DNA from: Streptomyces mutomycini
GTDB lineage: Bacteria; Actinomycetota; Actinomycetes; Streptomycetales; Streptomycetaceae
NCBI RefSeq assembly: GCF_001700505.1
Contig: NZ_MAPV01000129.1
Span: 1-64,000, forward strand
DNA: 64,000 nucleotides
Direction: 5' to 3'
The notes under the pieces were generated by a model, which worked only from the letters and a program-made list of their open reading frames with translations, ran no database searches and had not been told where the DNA came from. Each line of letters opens with the position of its first letter. Positions within the stretch are counted from its first letter, which is position 1. Below are positions 16,928 through 25,309 of the stretch, piece by piece. A program made the position numbers and the translations under genes.

Positions 16928-17771
16928 GGCGGCGGCACGTTGGGCCGCCCCGGCAGTGATTCTCTTACAGGTTGTGCTGGTGTGGTCCGAGGTGCTGTCC
17001 GTCGGCCAGGCCGTCGTTGTCGGAGTGACTCTTGAAGTGCTGCTTCTCGGCGTCGTCCTGGCTGAGATCGCGCTCGCCCGTCGCACTTACCGGGTATCCC
17101 GAGCCGAGGGCGCCGACGGGCAGCAGGCCGTCGACGAGGCGCTACGGGCGGTTCTGCCGGGTCCCGTCGCCAAGGCCGTGGGCATGGAACTGGGCCTGTT
17201 GCGGTCGATGTGGACATGGCTTCGCCGCAGACGCGACATTGCGCCGGGCCAGGAACCGCTGTCGTACGGGAGCCAGATCCGGCCGGTCATGTGGGTGATG
17301 ATTTGCCTGACCCCGCTGGAAATTCTTGCGATCGAACTACTCCTGCCCTGGGCAGCCGTCCGAATCACCCTGCTCGTCCTGGCGCTCTACGGCACGGTGT
17401 GGGTCCTCGGCTTCCTCGGGGCGCTCAGCAGCCGACCTCACGTCGTAGGAAACGGCGTCCTCACGCTGAGGTTCGTGCATTTCGTCAGTGTCTCCGTCCC
17501 GCTGCGGGGCGAGGTGTCGGTGCAGGAGGTACGGCACAGTGGATACAAGAAGGCCGTCAATATCAAAGACGGAATCCTCGCCATGCCGATCGGCGACTCA
17601 ACGAATGTCGCGGTCACGCTGAGTGCCCCGGTCCCGGTGCGCCCGAAACCTGGTGCACCCGAGCAGGAGGTCAGCGAGATCCGGTTCAGTGCCGATGATC
17701 CAGGTGCGGCTTTGACGCTTCTCCAGGGATGTAGCCTGCAGGTCCCGAGCGAAGGACGCACCTCGGAGTAG
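16911..17771 (+). CDS. Four-helix membrane protein of unknown function
   Basis: 286 residues. Two hydrophobic helices near the N-terminus (~10-60) and two in the middle (~125-175) flank a basic cytoplasmic-type segment with WLRRRR; the last ~110 residues are soluble. I recognise no family and it lacks transporter motifs. Start: GTG 16911, 3 nt after GGGGGAG and overlapping the methyltransferase end; an upstream ATG at 16878 would add 11 residues without an obvious binding site. It is the last gene of the operon and contains a TTA codon at residue 19 (16965-16967). With no ABC exporter in the cluster, a role in export, immunity or membrane recruitment is possible but unproven. Confidence 0.7.
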   Translation: MKKYAKAAARWAAPAVILLQVVLVWSEVLSVGQAVVVGVTLEVLLLGVVLAEIALARRTYRVSRAEGADGQQAVDEALRAVLPGPVAKAVGMELGLLRSMWTWLRRRRDIAPGQEPLSYGSQIRPVMWVMICLTPLEILAIELLLPWAAVRITLLVLALYGTVWVLGFLGALSSRPHVVGNGVLTLRFVHFVSVSVPLRGEVSVQEVRHSGYKKAVNIKDGILAMPIGDSTNVAVTLSAPVPVRPKPGAPEQEVSEIRFSADDPGAALTLLQGCSLQVPSEGRTSE

Positions 17772-17867
17772 CCCGCAGTGTTCCGGGCGCACCGTTGCCG
17801 GAAACTGAAGCACCACCGGGCGCCACTCCTCGAGCCGGCACCTGATAAATAATTGAATGGGAAGCTC

Positions 17868-17896
17868 TTGAGAAACCGTCAGGACGCTTCTAAAAT
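17868..17896 (+). promoter_or_regulatory. Sigma-70-type promoter for the LLM oxidoreductase gene
   Basis: TTGAGA (17868-17873) and TAAAAT (17891-17896) are separated by exactly 17 nt in an AT-rich patch. The -10 ends 6 nt before the ATG at 17903, so transcription should start at or very near the start codon, giving a leaderless mRNA. No Shine-Dalgarno sequence is present before that ATG. Confidence 0.65.
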
Positions 17897-17902
17897 TCTG
17901 CC

Positions 17903-18913
17903 ATGAATATTCCCTTCTCCGTGCTCGACCTGGCACCAGTGGGATCCGGGTCGAATTCAGCGCAGGCCTTGAGAAACACGATTGCGCTCGCCGAGCATGT
18001 CGACCGCCTCGGGTATGCCAGGTACTGGATGGCGGAGCACCACGCCATGCCAGGTATTGCCAGTTCTGCACCTGCGGTCATGGTGGGGGAAATCGCTAGT
18101 CGCACCTCACGCTTACAGGTCGGTTCCGGCGGCGTGATGCTGCAGAATCATCCGCCGTTCGTCGTCGCCGAACAGTTCGGCACGCTGGAGGCGTTGCACC
18201 CGGGGCGGATCGACCTGGGCGTGGGGAAGAACTCCGGGATCGATCCGGCGGCGGTCAAGGCGCTGGGCCTGTCCGAAGGTAATTCGTCCACAGAGGATTT
18301 CGTCCGCGCGGTCGACGAGCTGCGGCAGTATTTCAACGACGAAAGTATCGCCGTTCCTGCCGCAGGCAACCGACCCCGTATGTGGATGCTGGGATCGAGC
18401 ATGCGCAGCGCGAAAGTAGCCGGACTCCTGGGCCTGCGGTTCGCCTACGCCCACCACATCAACCCGACGGGGACGGCTGCCGCGCTGGCTGCCTACCGCG
18501 AGGCTTTCCGTCCCTCACGTGCGTGTACGCAACCGTATGCGCTCATCACTGCGCCCGTTATCTGCGCGGAAAGCGACGAGAGGGCCAGGCTCCTTGCGGA
18601 GCCCGGTGCGCTTGCCTTTCTGAGATTGCGGAATGCCGCACCAGGTGACAAGCCGCAACATTTTCTCCCCACTCCCCGTGAAGTGGACAGTCACGCCTAC
18701 AGTCGCGAAGAGAGGGAACTGGTCGAGCAATATTTCGCTGCCCAGGTGATAGGAGGGCCGGATCAGGTTCGGGAAAGGCTGGAGGCGCTCATCAAGGCGA
18801 CGCTGGCCGATGAAGTGATGGTGACATCGATGGTGCACGACCACCGGGACCTCATGCGGTCATACGAAATTCTGGCCAGTCTCCTTCCGATGCAGGTCGT
18901 GGCGGCGGATTGA
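17903..18913 (+). CDS. LLM-class flavin-dependent oxidoreductase (MsnO8-like)
   Basis: 336-residue luciferase-like monooxygenase-family enzyme using reduced FMN. Characteristic segments are FSVLDLAPV at the N-terminus, YWMAEHHAMPGIASSAP, GSGGVMLQNHPPFVVAEQFGTLE and PGRIDLGVG. It has its own promoter and is probably leaderless. It has a TTA codon at residue 71 (18113-18115), like three cluster genes, and similar AT-richer composition, which suggests it belongs to the same acquired unit. A tailoring redox step is conceivable, such as reduction of the pyruvyl cap or oxidation at Met or thioamide, but nothing in the sequence proves a role. Confidence 0.8.
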   Translation: MNIPFSVLDLAPVGSGSNSAQALRNTIALAEHVDRLGYARYWMAEHHAMPGIASSAPAVMVGEIASRTSRLQVGSGGVMLQNHPPFVVAEQFGTLEALHPGRIDLGVGKNSGIDPAAVKALGLSEGNSSTEDFVRAVDELRQYFNDESIAVPAAGNRPRMWMLGSSMRSAKVAGLLGLRFAYAHHINPTGTAAALAAYREAFRPSRACTQPYALITAPVICAESDERARLLAEPGALAFLRLRNAAPGDKPQHFLPTPREVDSHAYSREERELVEQYFAAQVIGGPDQVRERLEALIKATLADEVMVTSMVHDHRDLMRSYEILASLLPMQVVAAD

Positions 18914-19136
18914 TCCGGCCCGGCCGACCGCCCGATCCCATCCCTGCGAGCACTCCGTTCTGCTGACATTGGCAACAGCGCGGACAGCCGGTCGGCAGCG
19001 CGACGCGGATCGCGGACGCGATGATGGGCCCGTCGACCGCGACCGATGACCTGTCTCCGCGGGCCGGGTCCGCCCGTGTCGGGGGCGTGCGGTCGTACTC
19101 CGACAGCGTGACCGGAGCGGGAGGGTGTGGGTGTTC

Positions 19137-20357
19137 ATGACCGGTGGTACGACGACGGACGAGCGGAAGGGTACGGGGCGGTTGGCCGCCGTGGCCCAGT
19201 GGTGGCGGCGCGCCTTCTCCTACAACGGGGACGAGCGCGACACCCTGCTGGTGATCGGGAAGAGTGCTCTCGCCGCCGGTCTGGCCTGGCTGACGGCCCA
19301 CGACGTCCTCGATGCCCGCTCACCCGCCTTCGCCCCGTTCTCGGCGGTGCTGATCATGCAGGTGACCGTCTACCGCTCGGTCGTGCAGTCACTGCGCTAC
19401 GTCGGAGCCGTCGTCGCGGGGGTGCTGGTGCAGGCCGGCCTCGGGTTCCTCGCGGGGCCGGACCTGCTGACCTTCGTGCTCGTCGCCCTCATCGCCCTCA
19501 CGATCGGGCGCTGGCACGTCCTGGGCGCCCAGGGACCGCAGGTCGCGACCGCCGCCTTCTTCGCCTTCGCGACCTACACCTCGTCGTCGGGGGACTCCCA
19601 GCGGCTGCGCGCTCTGGGGGAGATCGTGCTGCTCGTCCTCATCGGCTGTGCCATCGGCACGGCCGTCAACGTCCTCGTGTCGCCGCCACTGCGCTACCGC
19701 AGCGCCGAGTACGGCATCCACAGCCTCGCCCGGACCCTCCACGACCTGCTCGCCGAGATGTCCCCCGTGCTCGCCGAAGGGGTGCCCGACCAGGACACCA
19801 CGGGTGGCTGGCGGATCCGTGCGGCACGCACCGGAGAGATGATCGCGCAGGCGAGGGCGGGACTGGTGGCCTCCAAGGAGAGTCTCCAGCTCAACCCCCG
19901 GCGTCTTCCGCGCCGTTACCGGGGACACCCCGGCTTCCAGGGTTACGAGTCCGTGCTCGGCGCCCTGGAACGCACGCTCTACCAGGTGGCCGCGGTCACC
20001 CGCGGCCTCGACCGGTCCCGCGACGAGGACGAGGCCCGCCGGCCGTTCCTGCGCCGTTACGCGGCTTTCCTGGAGTCCGCCGCCGCGGTCGCCGAGGTGC
20101 TGACGACGCTGGACGAGACGACCCTGCTCGCGCAGGCGAAACGGCTGGAGCGGCTCACCGGTGAGGCGGAGGCGCGCCGGGACGAGGTGGTGGAGGAGAC
20201 CCGCCGGCTGTCTCTGCCCCTGGCCGACCCTTCGGCTCCGTACGGCATCCTCGTCACCGAGGCGACGCGGCTCCAGGAGGAGTTCCGGTACACCTGTCAG
20301 GTCCTCCTCGACGTCGCGCAGAACGCCGACGGGGCGCCGGGGGCGTCGCGGCGGTAG
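19137..20357 (+). CDS. FUSC / aromatic-acid-exporter-family membrane protein
   Basis: 406 residues. About six transmembrane helices occupy the N-terminal ~190 residues (ALAAGLAWL ... LALTIGRW ... EIVLLVLIGCAIG), followed by a long cytoplasmic helical domain rich in Arg/Glu, as in ArAE/FUSC proteins that may export aromatic acids or other small anions. Start: ATG 19137; in-frame GTGs at 19125 and 19131 are nearer to the GGAGCGGGAGGG stretch and are possible. It lies 223 nt beyond the RiPP region and looks like ordinary Streptomyces coding sequence, so I treat it as outside the cluster, though an export role cannot be excluded. Confidence 0.8.
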   Translation: MTGGTTTDERKGTGRLAAVAQWWRRAFSYNGDERDTLLVIGKSALAAGLAWLTAHDVLDARSPAFAPFSAVLIMQVTVYRSVVQSLRYVGAVVAGVLVQAGLGFLAGPDLLTFVLVALIALTIGRWHVLGAQGPQVATAAFFAFATYTSSSGDSQRLRALGEIVLLVLIGCAIGTAVNVLVSPPLRYRSAEYGIHSLARTLHDLLAEMSPVLAEGVPDQDTTGGWRIRAARTGEMIAQARAGLVASKESLQLNPRRLPRRYRGHPGFQGYESVLGALERTLYQVAAVTRGLDRSRDEDEARRPFLRRYAAFLESAAAVAEVLTTLDETTLLAQAKRLERLTGEAEARRDEVVEETRRLSLPLADPSAPYGILVTEATRLQEEFRYTCQVLLDVAQNADGAPGASRR

Positions 20358-20512
20358 CCGCCGTGCCGGTCCACCGCGTGCCCTTGAACCACGGGGTGAG
20401 GGCATGTTCCCTGTCTATGCTGGGCGCGTCGCGTCGGCCGGGTACCCGCCTGGTGGGCGTGCCGGATGCGGTTCGGGCACGTGGAGCGATGCGACGCGGG
20501 GAGATGTCTTTC

Positions 20513-21382
20513 ATGACCGTCGAGCACGAGGGCATGGCTGTGGACGCCGGGGCGGGGGACCTGCCCGGCCCGCTCGTAGATGTGGACTGGCTCTCGGGGC
20601 GTCTCGAGAGGCCGGGGACCGTGGTGCTCGACGCCTCGGTGGGTGCGCACCGCTCGGCCGCGCGGCGCATTCCGGGTGCCCGGCGCTTCGACATCGACGG
20701 GGCCATGTCCGACCACGCAGTACCGCTGCCGCACACGATGCCTCGGGCGGCGAGGTTCGCCGAGGAGATGCGGGCCCTCGGGGTGGACGGCACGGACACC
20801 GTCGTCGTGTACGACACCGCCGGGATCTACTCCGGCCCCCGGGCCTGGTGGATGATCCGCGCCATGGGTTTCGACCGAGTCGCGGTGCTCGACGGGGGGT
20901 TGCCCGCCTGGGAATCGGCCGGGCTCCCGGTCGAGGACCTCGCGCCGGGAGGCGCCGACCGTGCCGGTGACTTCACCGCCCGTCCGCGCCCCGGAGCGCT
21001 GGTCGGCAGCGACGCGGTCGTGCGCGCGCTGGCCGACCCGCACACGGCGGTCCTCGACGCGAGGTCGCGGGAGCGGTTCGCCGGTACGGCCGCCGAGCCC
21101 CGGGCCGGGCTGCGGGGAGGCCATATGCCGGGGGCGGCGAATCTCCCCTTCGGCGCGGTCCAGCGTGACGGACGGATGCTCCCCGCAGAGGAACTCCGTG
21201 CCGTGTTCGGTGAGTCGGCCGGGGGCAGGGAGCGGCTGGTCGTCAGCTGCGGGTCGGGCGTCACGGCGTGCGTCCTGGCGCTCGGGGCCGAACTCGCCGG
21301 ATACGGCGAGGTGTCGGTGTACGACGGGTCGTGGAGCGAATGGGGCCTGCCGTCGGAACTGCCGGTCGTGACGGGCGCCTGA
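20513..21382 (+). CDS. sseA: Sulfurtransferase, tandem rhodanese (thiosulfate / 3-mercaptopyruvate type)
   Basis: 289 residues with two rhodanese domains. The N-terminal one is inactive; the C-terminal one carries the catalytic loop CGSGVTAC with C246. The CGSGVTA loop is characteristic of 3-mercaptopyruvate sulfurtransferases. It transfers sulfane sulfur to thiols or cyanide. Start: ATG 20513 lies 9 nt after GGGGAG; ATG 20504 is too close to that site. It is 11 kb from the RiPP genes; a sulfur supply role for thioamidation is not indicated by position. Convergent with the next gene. Confidence 0.85.
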   Translation: MTVEHEGMAVDAGAGDLPGPLVDVDWLSGRLERPGTVVLDASVGAHRSAARRIPGARRFDIDGAMSDHAVPLPHTMPRAARFAEEMRALGVDGTDTVVVYDTAGIYSGPRAWWMIRAMGFDRVAVLDGGLPAWESAGLPVEDLAPGGADRAGDFTARPRPGALVGSDAVVRALADPHTAVLDARSRERFAGTAAEPRAGLRGGHMPGAANLPFGAVQRDGRMLPAEELRAVFGESAGGRERLVVSCGSGVTACVLALGAELAGYGEVSVYDGSWSEWGLPSELPVVTGA

Positions 21383-21494
21383 CCGGCAGCCCCTCCTGCC
21401 AGCCCCTCCTGCCCGACGGCCTCCGACCGGACGCGTCCGCCGGGCCGGCTCATCGCACCGGCGCGACGCACCGTCTTGTCCTCGCCGTGCCGGT

Positions 21495-22199
21495 CTAACT
21501 GCGGAAACGAGCGGAGCGCCGGTCCGTCAGCGAGGAGACCAGCTCCGCCGCATCGTCCAGCACCTCCGTCTCGTGCGCGGTGAGCCGCGGGTCCGCCGCG
21601 CGCAGGGCGCTGGCCCGCGCGAGTGCGTCGGCCGGCACGCCGTCGTCGTCGTCGAACCGGGAGAGCAGTTCCGTCAGCAGGTCCCCGACCTGCGCACCGG
21701 CGGTGGACGACGGGTCGAGGGCCATCTGGGCCAGGATCAGTGAGGCCATGGCGCGGTCCAGCGCGGGCGGCCCCTCGCCGGCCACCGACCAGCCGGTCAC
21801 CGTGGCGCCCTCGGGGGCCAGGATCACGTTCTCGGGGCGCAGGTCCAGGTGCAGGATCCGGTCCTCCGGCTCCTGGGAGATCCGGGGCGGGATCGTGTGC
21901 AGCTCCCGCAGGAGCCGCGCCAGCAGGCCCGCGCCCTCGGTTCCGGTGACCGTGCCGGCCAGCAGTGCCTCGGCCAGCGTCGGGCCGGTCAGCCGCTGCA
22001 CCACCAGGTCCGTGGGAAGCGCGTCCTCTACCGGCGGGCCGATACGCGGGACCGGGAAGCCCGAGGCCGAGAGGTAGGACATCACGGCCAGCTCGCCGGC
22101 GGTGTCGATGCCGGGGCGGTAACGGCGCAGGACCCAGGGGCCTTCGAGTGCGTACACGTCGGCGGTGCGTCCCGAGCCCAGGAGCGGGCCTATATGCAT
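21495..22199 (-). CDS. APH/choline-kinase-like phosphotransferase, partly degenerate
   Basis: 234 residues, shorter than typical APH enzymes. It keeps HLDLRPENVIL (catalytic Asp and Asn of the HxD loop), but the following metal-binding Asp position reads TGWSVAG, lacking the usual IDW/DFG Asp. The N-lobe starts GPLLGSGRTADVY. Substrate unknown; it might be a weak or non-classical kinase. Convergent with the sulfurtransferase gene. Confidence 0.65.
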   Translation of the reverse strand: MHIGPLLGSGRTADVYALEGPWVLRRYRPGIDTAGELAVMSYLSASGFPVPRIGPPVEDALPTDLVVQRLTGPTLAEALLAGTVTGTEGAGLLARLLRELHTIPPRISQEPEDRILHLDLRPENVILAPEGATVTGWSVAGEGPPALDRAMASLILAQMALDPSSTAGAQVGDLLTELLSRFDDDDGVPADALARASALRAADPRLTAHETEVLDDAAELVSSLTDRRSARFRS

Positions 22200-22235
22200 G
22201 GGGGAAACCTACCCGCGCGGTCCCTCCCGGGGGAG

Positions 22236-23291
22236 TCACCAGCGCATGTGAACATCCTCCGCCCAGCCCAGCAGGTGCTCCACGGCGATCTCCGCGCCGT
22301 CGTCGGTGCGGATCCTGCCGTCGTAGTGCCCGAAGCGCTGGTCGGTGCGGTTGGCGATGAGGCCGACGTCCGTGTGCACGGACCGGTTGTGGAACGGGGT
22401 GAACGTCAGATCCACCTGTCCGGACGAGGGCGTACGAAGGGTCCAGGGGGCGAGCGGGTCGGTGACGGACCACTGCCAGTCCAGCTCCTCACCGATCTTG
22501 GTGAGACGGCCGTCCACGCACAGGCCGTTCTCGGTGGAGCCGGTGCCCTCCGTCCAGCGTCCGCCGAACTGGAGGCCGACCGTGTGCCCGTCGGTACGGC
22601 CGGATGCGGCGCCCCAGTTCCAGTCGACCGTACGCGGCCAGCGCCCGCGGCCGTGGTCCAGAACGGCCCAGGTCTCGTTGCCCTCCCCGCCGAACTTCGC
22701 GATCTCGCCGCCGATGCGCAGCCTGCCGGAGGCGGGGAGCGCGGTGTGCTTGGAGGTGTACTGGAAGCGCTGCTCGCTCCACGGCACGACCACGGAGAGG
22801 GACTCGTGGCCTTCCGGCCGGGACACCAGCAGGCCGACCTCCAGCGGCAGCCGCTCCGGGGTCAGGCAGCGGGCCCGCAGTCTCGTTCCGGCGTTCTCGT
22901 CACGGATCTCGATGCGCACCTTGCCACCGGTCGGCCGGGCGGGGCCGACGACCACGTCCTCGGAGCCGGGCGCCCCGGCGAGGGTGTCGGGGAGCCGGAC
23001 GCCCCGGCCGGCGGGGACGATCGACGAACATTCGAACTCGCGTCCGCCGGGGCCGAATTCGAGCACGTAGACCGAGTTCAGCGCCAGGAAGTCGAGGTCG
23101 CTGACGGTCAGCGCCACCAGATGGGTGGGTGTGGCCACGCACCAGTGCTCCCAGCGCTTCGTCCGGCCCCAGCCCCGCAGATTGGCCCGGTGCAGCGGCT
23201 TCCTGGACCAGCCGACGGCCGCCGGATTCAGACTGCCGTCGGGCAGGCAGAGGTCGACGGGCTCGGTGATCTCGTGCTCGTGCGTCGCCAT
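22236..23291 (-). CDS. DUF2804 family protein
   Basis: 351 residues of predicted beta-rich structure with WNWGAASG, GLQFGGRWTEGTG and ENGLCVDGRLTKI segments. This is the DUF2804 pattern (proteins related to lipocalin-like/diacylglycerol-acyltransferase-neighbour families of unknown role). No signal peptide or membrane helix. Located 36 nt before the phosphotransferase gene on the same strand, so possibly co-transcribed with it. Confidence 0.8.
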   Translation of the reverse strand: MATHEHEITEPVDLCLPDGSLNPAAVGWSRKPLHRANLRGWGRTKRWEHWCVATPTHLVALTVSDLDFLALNSVYVLEFGPGGREFECSSIVPAGRGVRLPDTLAGAPGSEDVVVGPARPTGGKVRIEIRDENAGTRLRARCLTPERLPLEVGLLVSRPEGHESLSVVVPWSEQRFQYTSKHTALPASGRLRIGGEIAKFGGEGNETWAVLDHGRGRWPRTVDWNWGAASGRTDGHTVGLQFGGRWTEGTGSTENGLCVDGRLTKIGEELDWQWSVTDPLAPWTLRTPSSGQVDLTFTPFHNRSVHTDVGLIANRTDQRFGHYDGRIRTDDGAEIAVEHLLGWAEDVHMRW

Positions 23292-23356
23292 GGCCGGAGC
23301 CTATAGCGGTGTGGCGTCCAGCCCAGGCACGGCTCCGGGGCGCGCCGGGGGCGTGC

Positions 23357-23406
23357 CCCGGCCTCGGGAAGAGCGGCCGGGACCTTCCCGGCCTCGGGAA
23401 GAGCGG
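23357..23406. repeat. Two direct copies of a 20-bp sequence
   Basis: CCCGGCCTCGGGAAGAGCGG occurs at 23357-23376 and again at 23387-23406, in the gap between the DUF2804 gene start and the end of the DNA polymerase gene. CCCGG...CCGG content makes each copy weakly self-complementary. No function evident. Confidence 0.7.
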
Positions 23407-23472
23407 ACCGCGCCCAGGCCCCGGCCTCGGCGGCGGCTGCACGGGTGCTCGGCCGATGCCCTTGGGGGCGGC

Positions 23473-25179
23473 TCACTTGGCGTCCGAATAGCGCTCGACG
23501 ACCGCCGTGCTGAAGGGGAACCGCACCGGCGTCTCCCCGAACGCGACCCTGCCGGCCAGCTCCCCGGCCTCGCGGATCGCCTCCACGGCGGCGGGGGCCT
23601 CGTCGGCCGGGCAGTGCACGATCACCTCGTCGTGCTGGAAGAACACGAGTTCGGCCCGCATCCCCCCGGCGGCGAGCGTCCGCCGCAGCGCCGCCAGGAG
23701 CAGCAGCGCCCAGTCCGCGGCGCTGCCCTGGACCACGAAGTTGCGGGTGAAACGGCCCCGGGCCCGGGCGTTCGACGAGGCGTAGCCCGGGGTGAACCCG
23801 TACGTGCCGGTACTCTCCCCGGCCGACGGCTCCTCGCTCTCCTGCGGGATGCCCGCCTCCCCGTCCTCGCCCGCCCCCGCGGCGGGCGGGCTCGTGCGTC
23901 CGAGCCAGGTGCGGACGAGGCGGCCCTCCTCGCCGGCCCTGGCCGCGTCGTCGACGTAGGCGACGGCATCCGGGAACCGCCGCCGCAGCGCCGCCAGGTT
24001 CTTCAGGCCGTCGCCCGAGGTCTGCCCGTAGATCGCGCCCAGCAGCGCCAGCTTGGCGTGGTCGCGGTCGCCGTGGAACGCCCGGTCGGACAGGGCCTTG
24101 TAGAGGTCGCCCTCGTGTCCGGCCACCTCCATCAGCCCCCGGTCGCGGGAGATCGCGGCCAGCACACGCGGCTCCATCTGGTCGGCGTCCGCCACGACGA
24201 GCCGCCAGCCCTCGTCGGCGACGACCGCCTGGCGTATCACCTTGGGGATCTGCAGTGCCCCGCCGCCGTTGGTCGTCCATCGCCCGCTGACCGTGCCTCC
24301 CGGCTGGTACTCGGGGCGGAAACGGCCCTCGCGCACCCAGTCCTGGAGCCAGCTCCAGCCGTGTGCCGTCCAGACGCGGTACAGCTTCTTGTAGCGGACC
24401 AGCGGCTCCACCGCCGGGTGGTCGAGCTCCTCCAGCTCCCACCGCCGGGTCGACTTCACCTTGATCCCGGCCTGCGCGAACGCCTTCACCACATCGGCAG
24501 GCAGATCGGGACGCACCCGTCTCCCGAAAGCCGCCGACACCTCGTCCGCGGCCTCGGCCAGTCTGCGGGGTTCGCCGCCGCCCGCGTAGCGCTCGCCGAG
24601 GAGGTCGTTCAGCACCTCACGGTGCACGTCCGCCCGCCAGGGGAGCCCGGATCCGTTCATCTCGGCGGCGACCAGCATGCCGGCGGACTCGGCGGCCGTG
24701 AGCAGCCGCATCCTGCCCGGGTGCTCAGCCGCCTCGTGGCGGCGCAGCTGTTCCGCGTAGACCTGGAGCAGCGCCTCGAAGGGCAGGTCGGTGCCGGAGC
24801 GCGGCTCGAAGAGGGAGGACTGGGACCCGGGCTCCGCGGACCGGGGCGGCGGATCGGGCGGCACGGGCGCGTGGCGCAGCCGTGCCCAGGCCGCCGCGGC
24901 GGAGCGGGGCTCCCCGAGCCGCCCCTCGTGGCCGAGCAGCAGCAGCTCGGCCACTTCGATGTCGTAGCACCGCTCGACTCGCACGCCCGCCGTGAGCAGG
25001 CGGGGGTAGATCGCCCCGGTCGAACGCCAGACCCAGCGGACCACCTCGGGGCGTGAGCGGACGGACTCGACGAGGTCGGGCTCGGCCAGGACGGGACCGG
25101 CGGGCAGGCCATCGCGAGTCAGCGGCACGAGGAGCGCGCCGCCCCCTTCCGCGAGGGACAGAGCCCAACGTTCGGTCAT
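23473..25179 (-). CDS. Family-A DNA polymerase (bifunctional 3'-5' exonuclease/DNA polymerase type)
   Basis: 568 residues, shorter than DNA polymerase I because the 5'-nuclease domain is absent. Motif A reads VVADADQMEPRVLAA, motif B RDHAKLALLGAIYGQTSGDG, and motif C QHDEVIVHC, so polymerase residues are present. The N-terminal ~180 residues correspond to an exonuclease-like domain without clear DEDD residues. A Glu/Pro/Ala insertion (EDGEAGIPQESEEPSAGEST) separates the finger region from motif C. It is an accessory polymerase found widely in Streptomyces beside the main polA; role probably repair. Start at ATG 25179; an upstream extension lacks homology. Confidence 0.85.
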   Translation of the reverse strand: MTERWALSLAEGGGALLVPLTRDGLPAGPVLAEPDLVESVRSRPEVVRWVWRSTGAIYPRLLTAGVRVERCYDIEVAELLLLGHEGRLGEPRSAAAAWARLRHAPVPPDPPPRSAEPGSQSSLFEPRSGTDLPFEALLQVYAEQLRRHEAAEHPGRMRLLTAAESAGMLVAAEMNGSGLPWRADVHREVLNDLLGERYAGGGEPRRLAEAADEVSAAFGRRVRPDLPADVVKAFAQAGIKVKSTRRWELEELDHPAVEPLVRYKKLYRVWTAHGWSWLQDWVREGRFRPEYQPGGTVSGRWTTNGGGALQIPKVIRQAVVADEGWRLVVADADQMEPRVLAAISRDRGLMEVAGHEGDLYKALSDRAFHGDRDHAKLALLGAIYGQTSGDGLKNLAALRRRFPDAVAYVDDAARAGEEGRLVRTWLGRTSPPAAGAGEDGEAGIPQESEEPSAGESTGTYGFTPGYASSNARARGRFTRNFVVQGSAADWALLLLAALRRTLAAGGMRAELVFFQHDEVIVHCPADEAPAAVEAIREAGELAGRVAFGETPVRFPFSTAVVERYSDAK

Positions 25180-25309
25180 GGGCCGAGTCTTGCACCCGGG
25201 ACTGACAGCGGACACCTCCCGCCGGGCGGGCGCGCCCGACTGCCGCGAGGATCGGAGTGAGGTGCGCGCGGAACGCACCGGGAACGCGGCGGCGGAGGAG
25301 GAGACGGTG

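Noticed and set aside
19137..20357. FUSC-type protein as the thioamitide exporter
   Set aside because: It is separated by 223 nt with no TTA codon seen and ordinary composition; assignment would be guesswork.
20513..21382. Sulfurtransferase as sulfur donor for the thioamide enzyme
   Set aside because: It lies beyond an unrelated membrane gene, has its own ribosome site and looks like a general housekeeping enzyme; no positional link.
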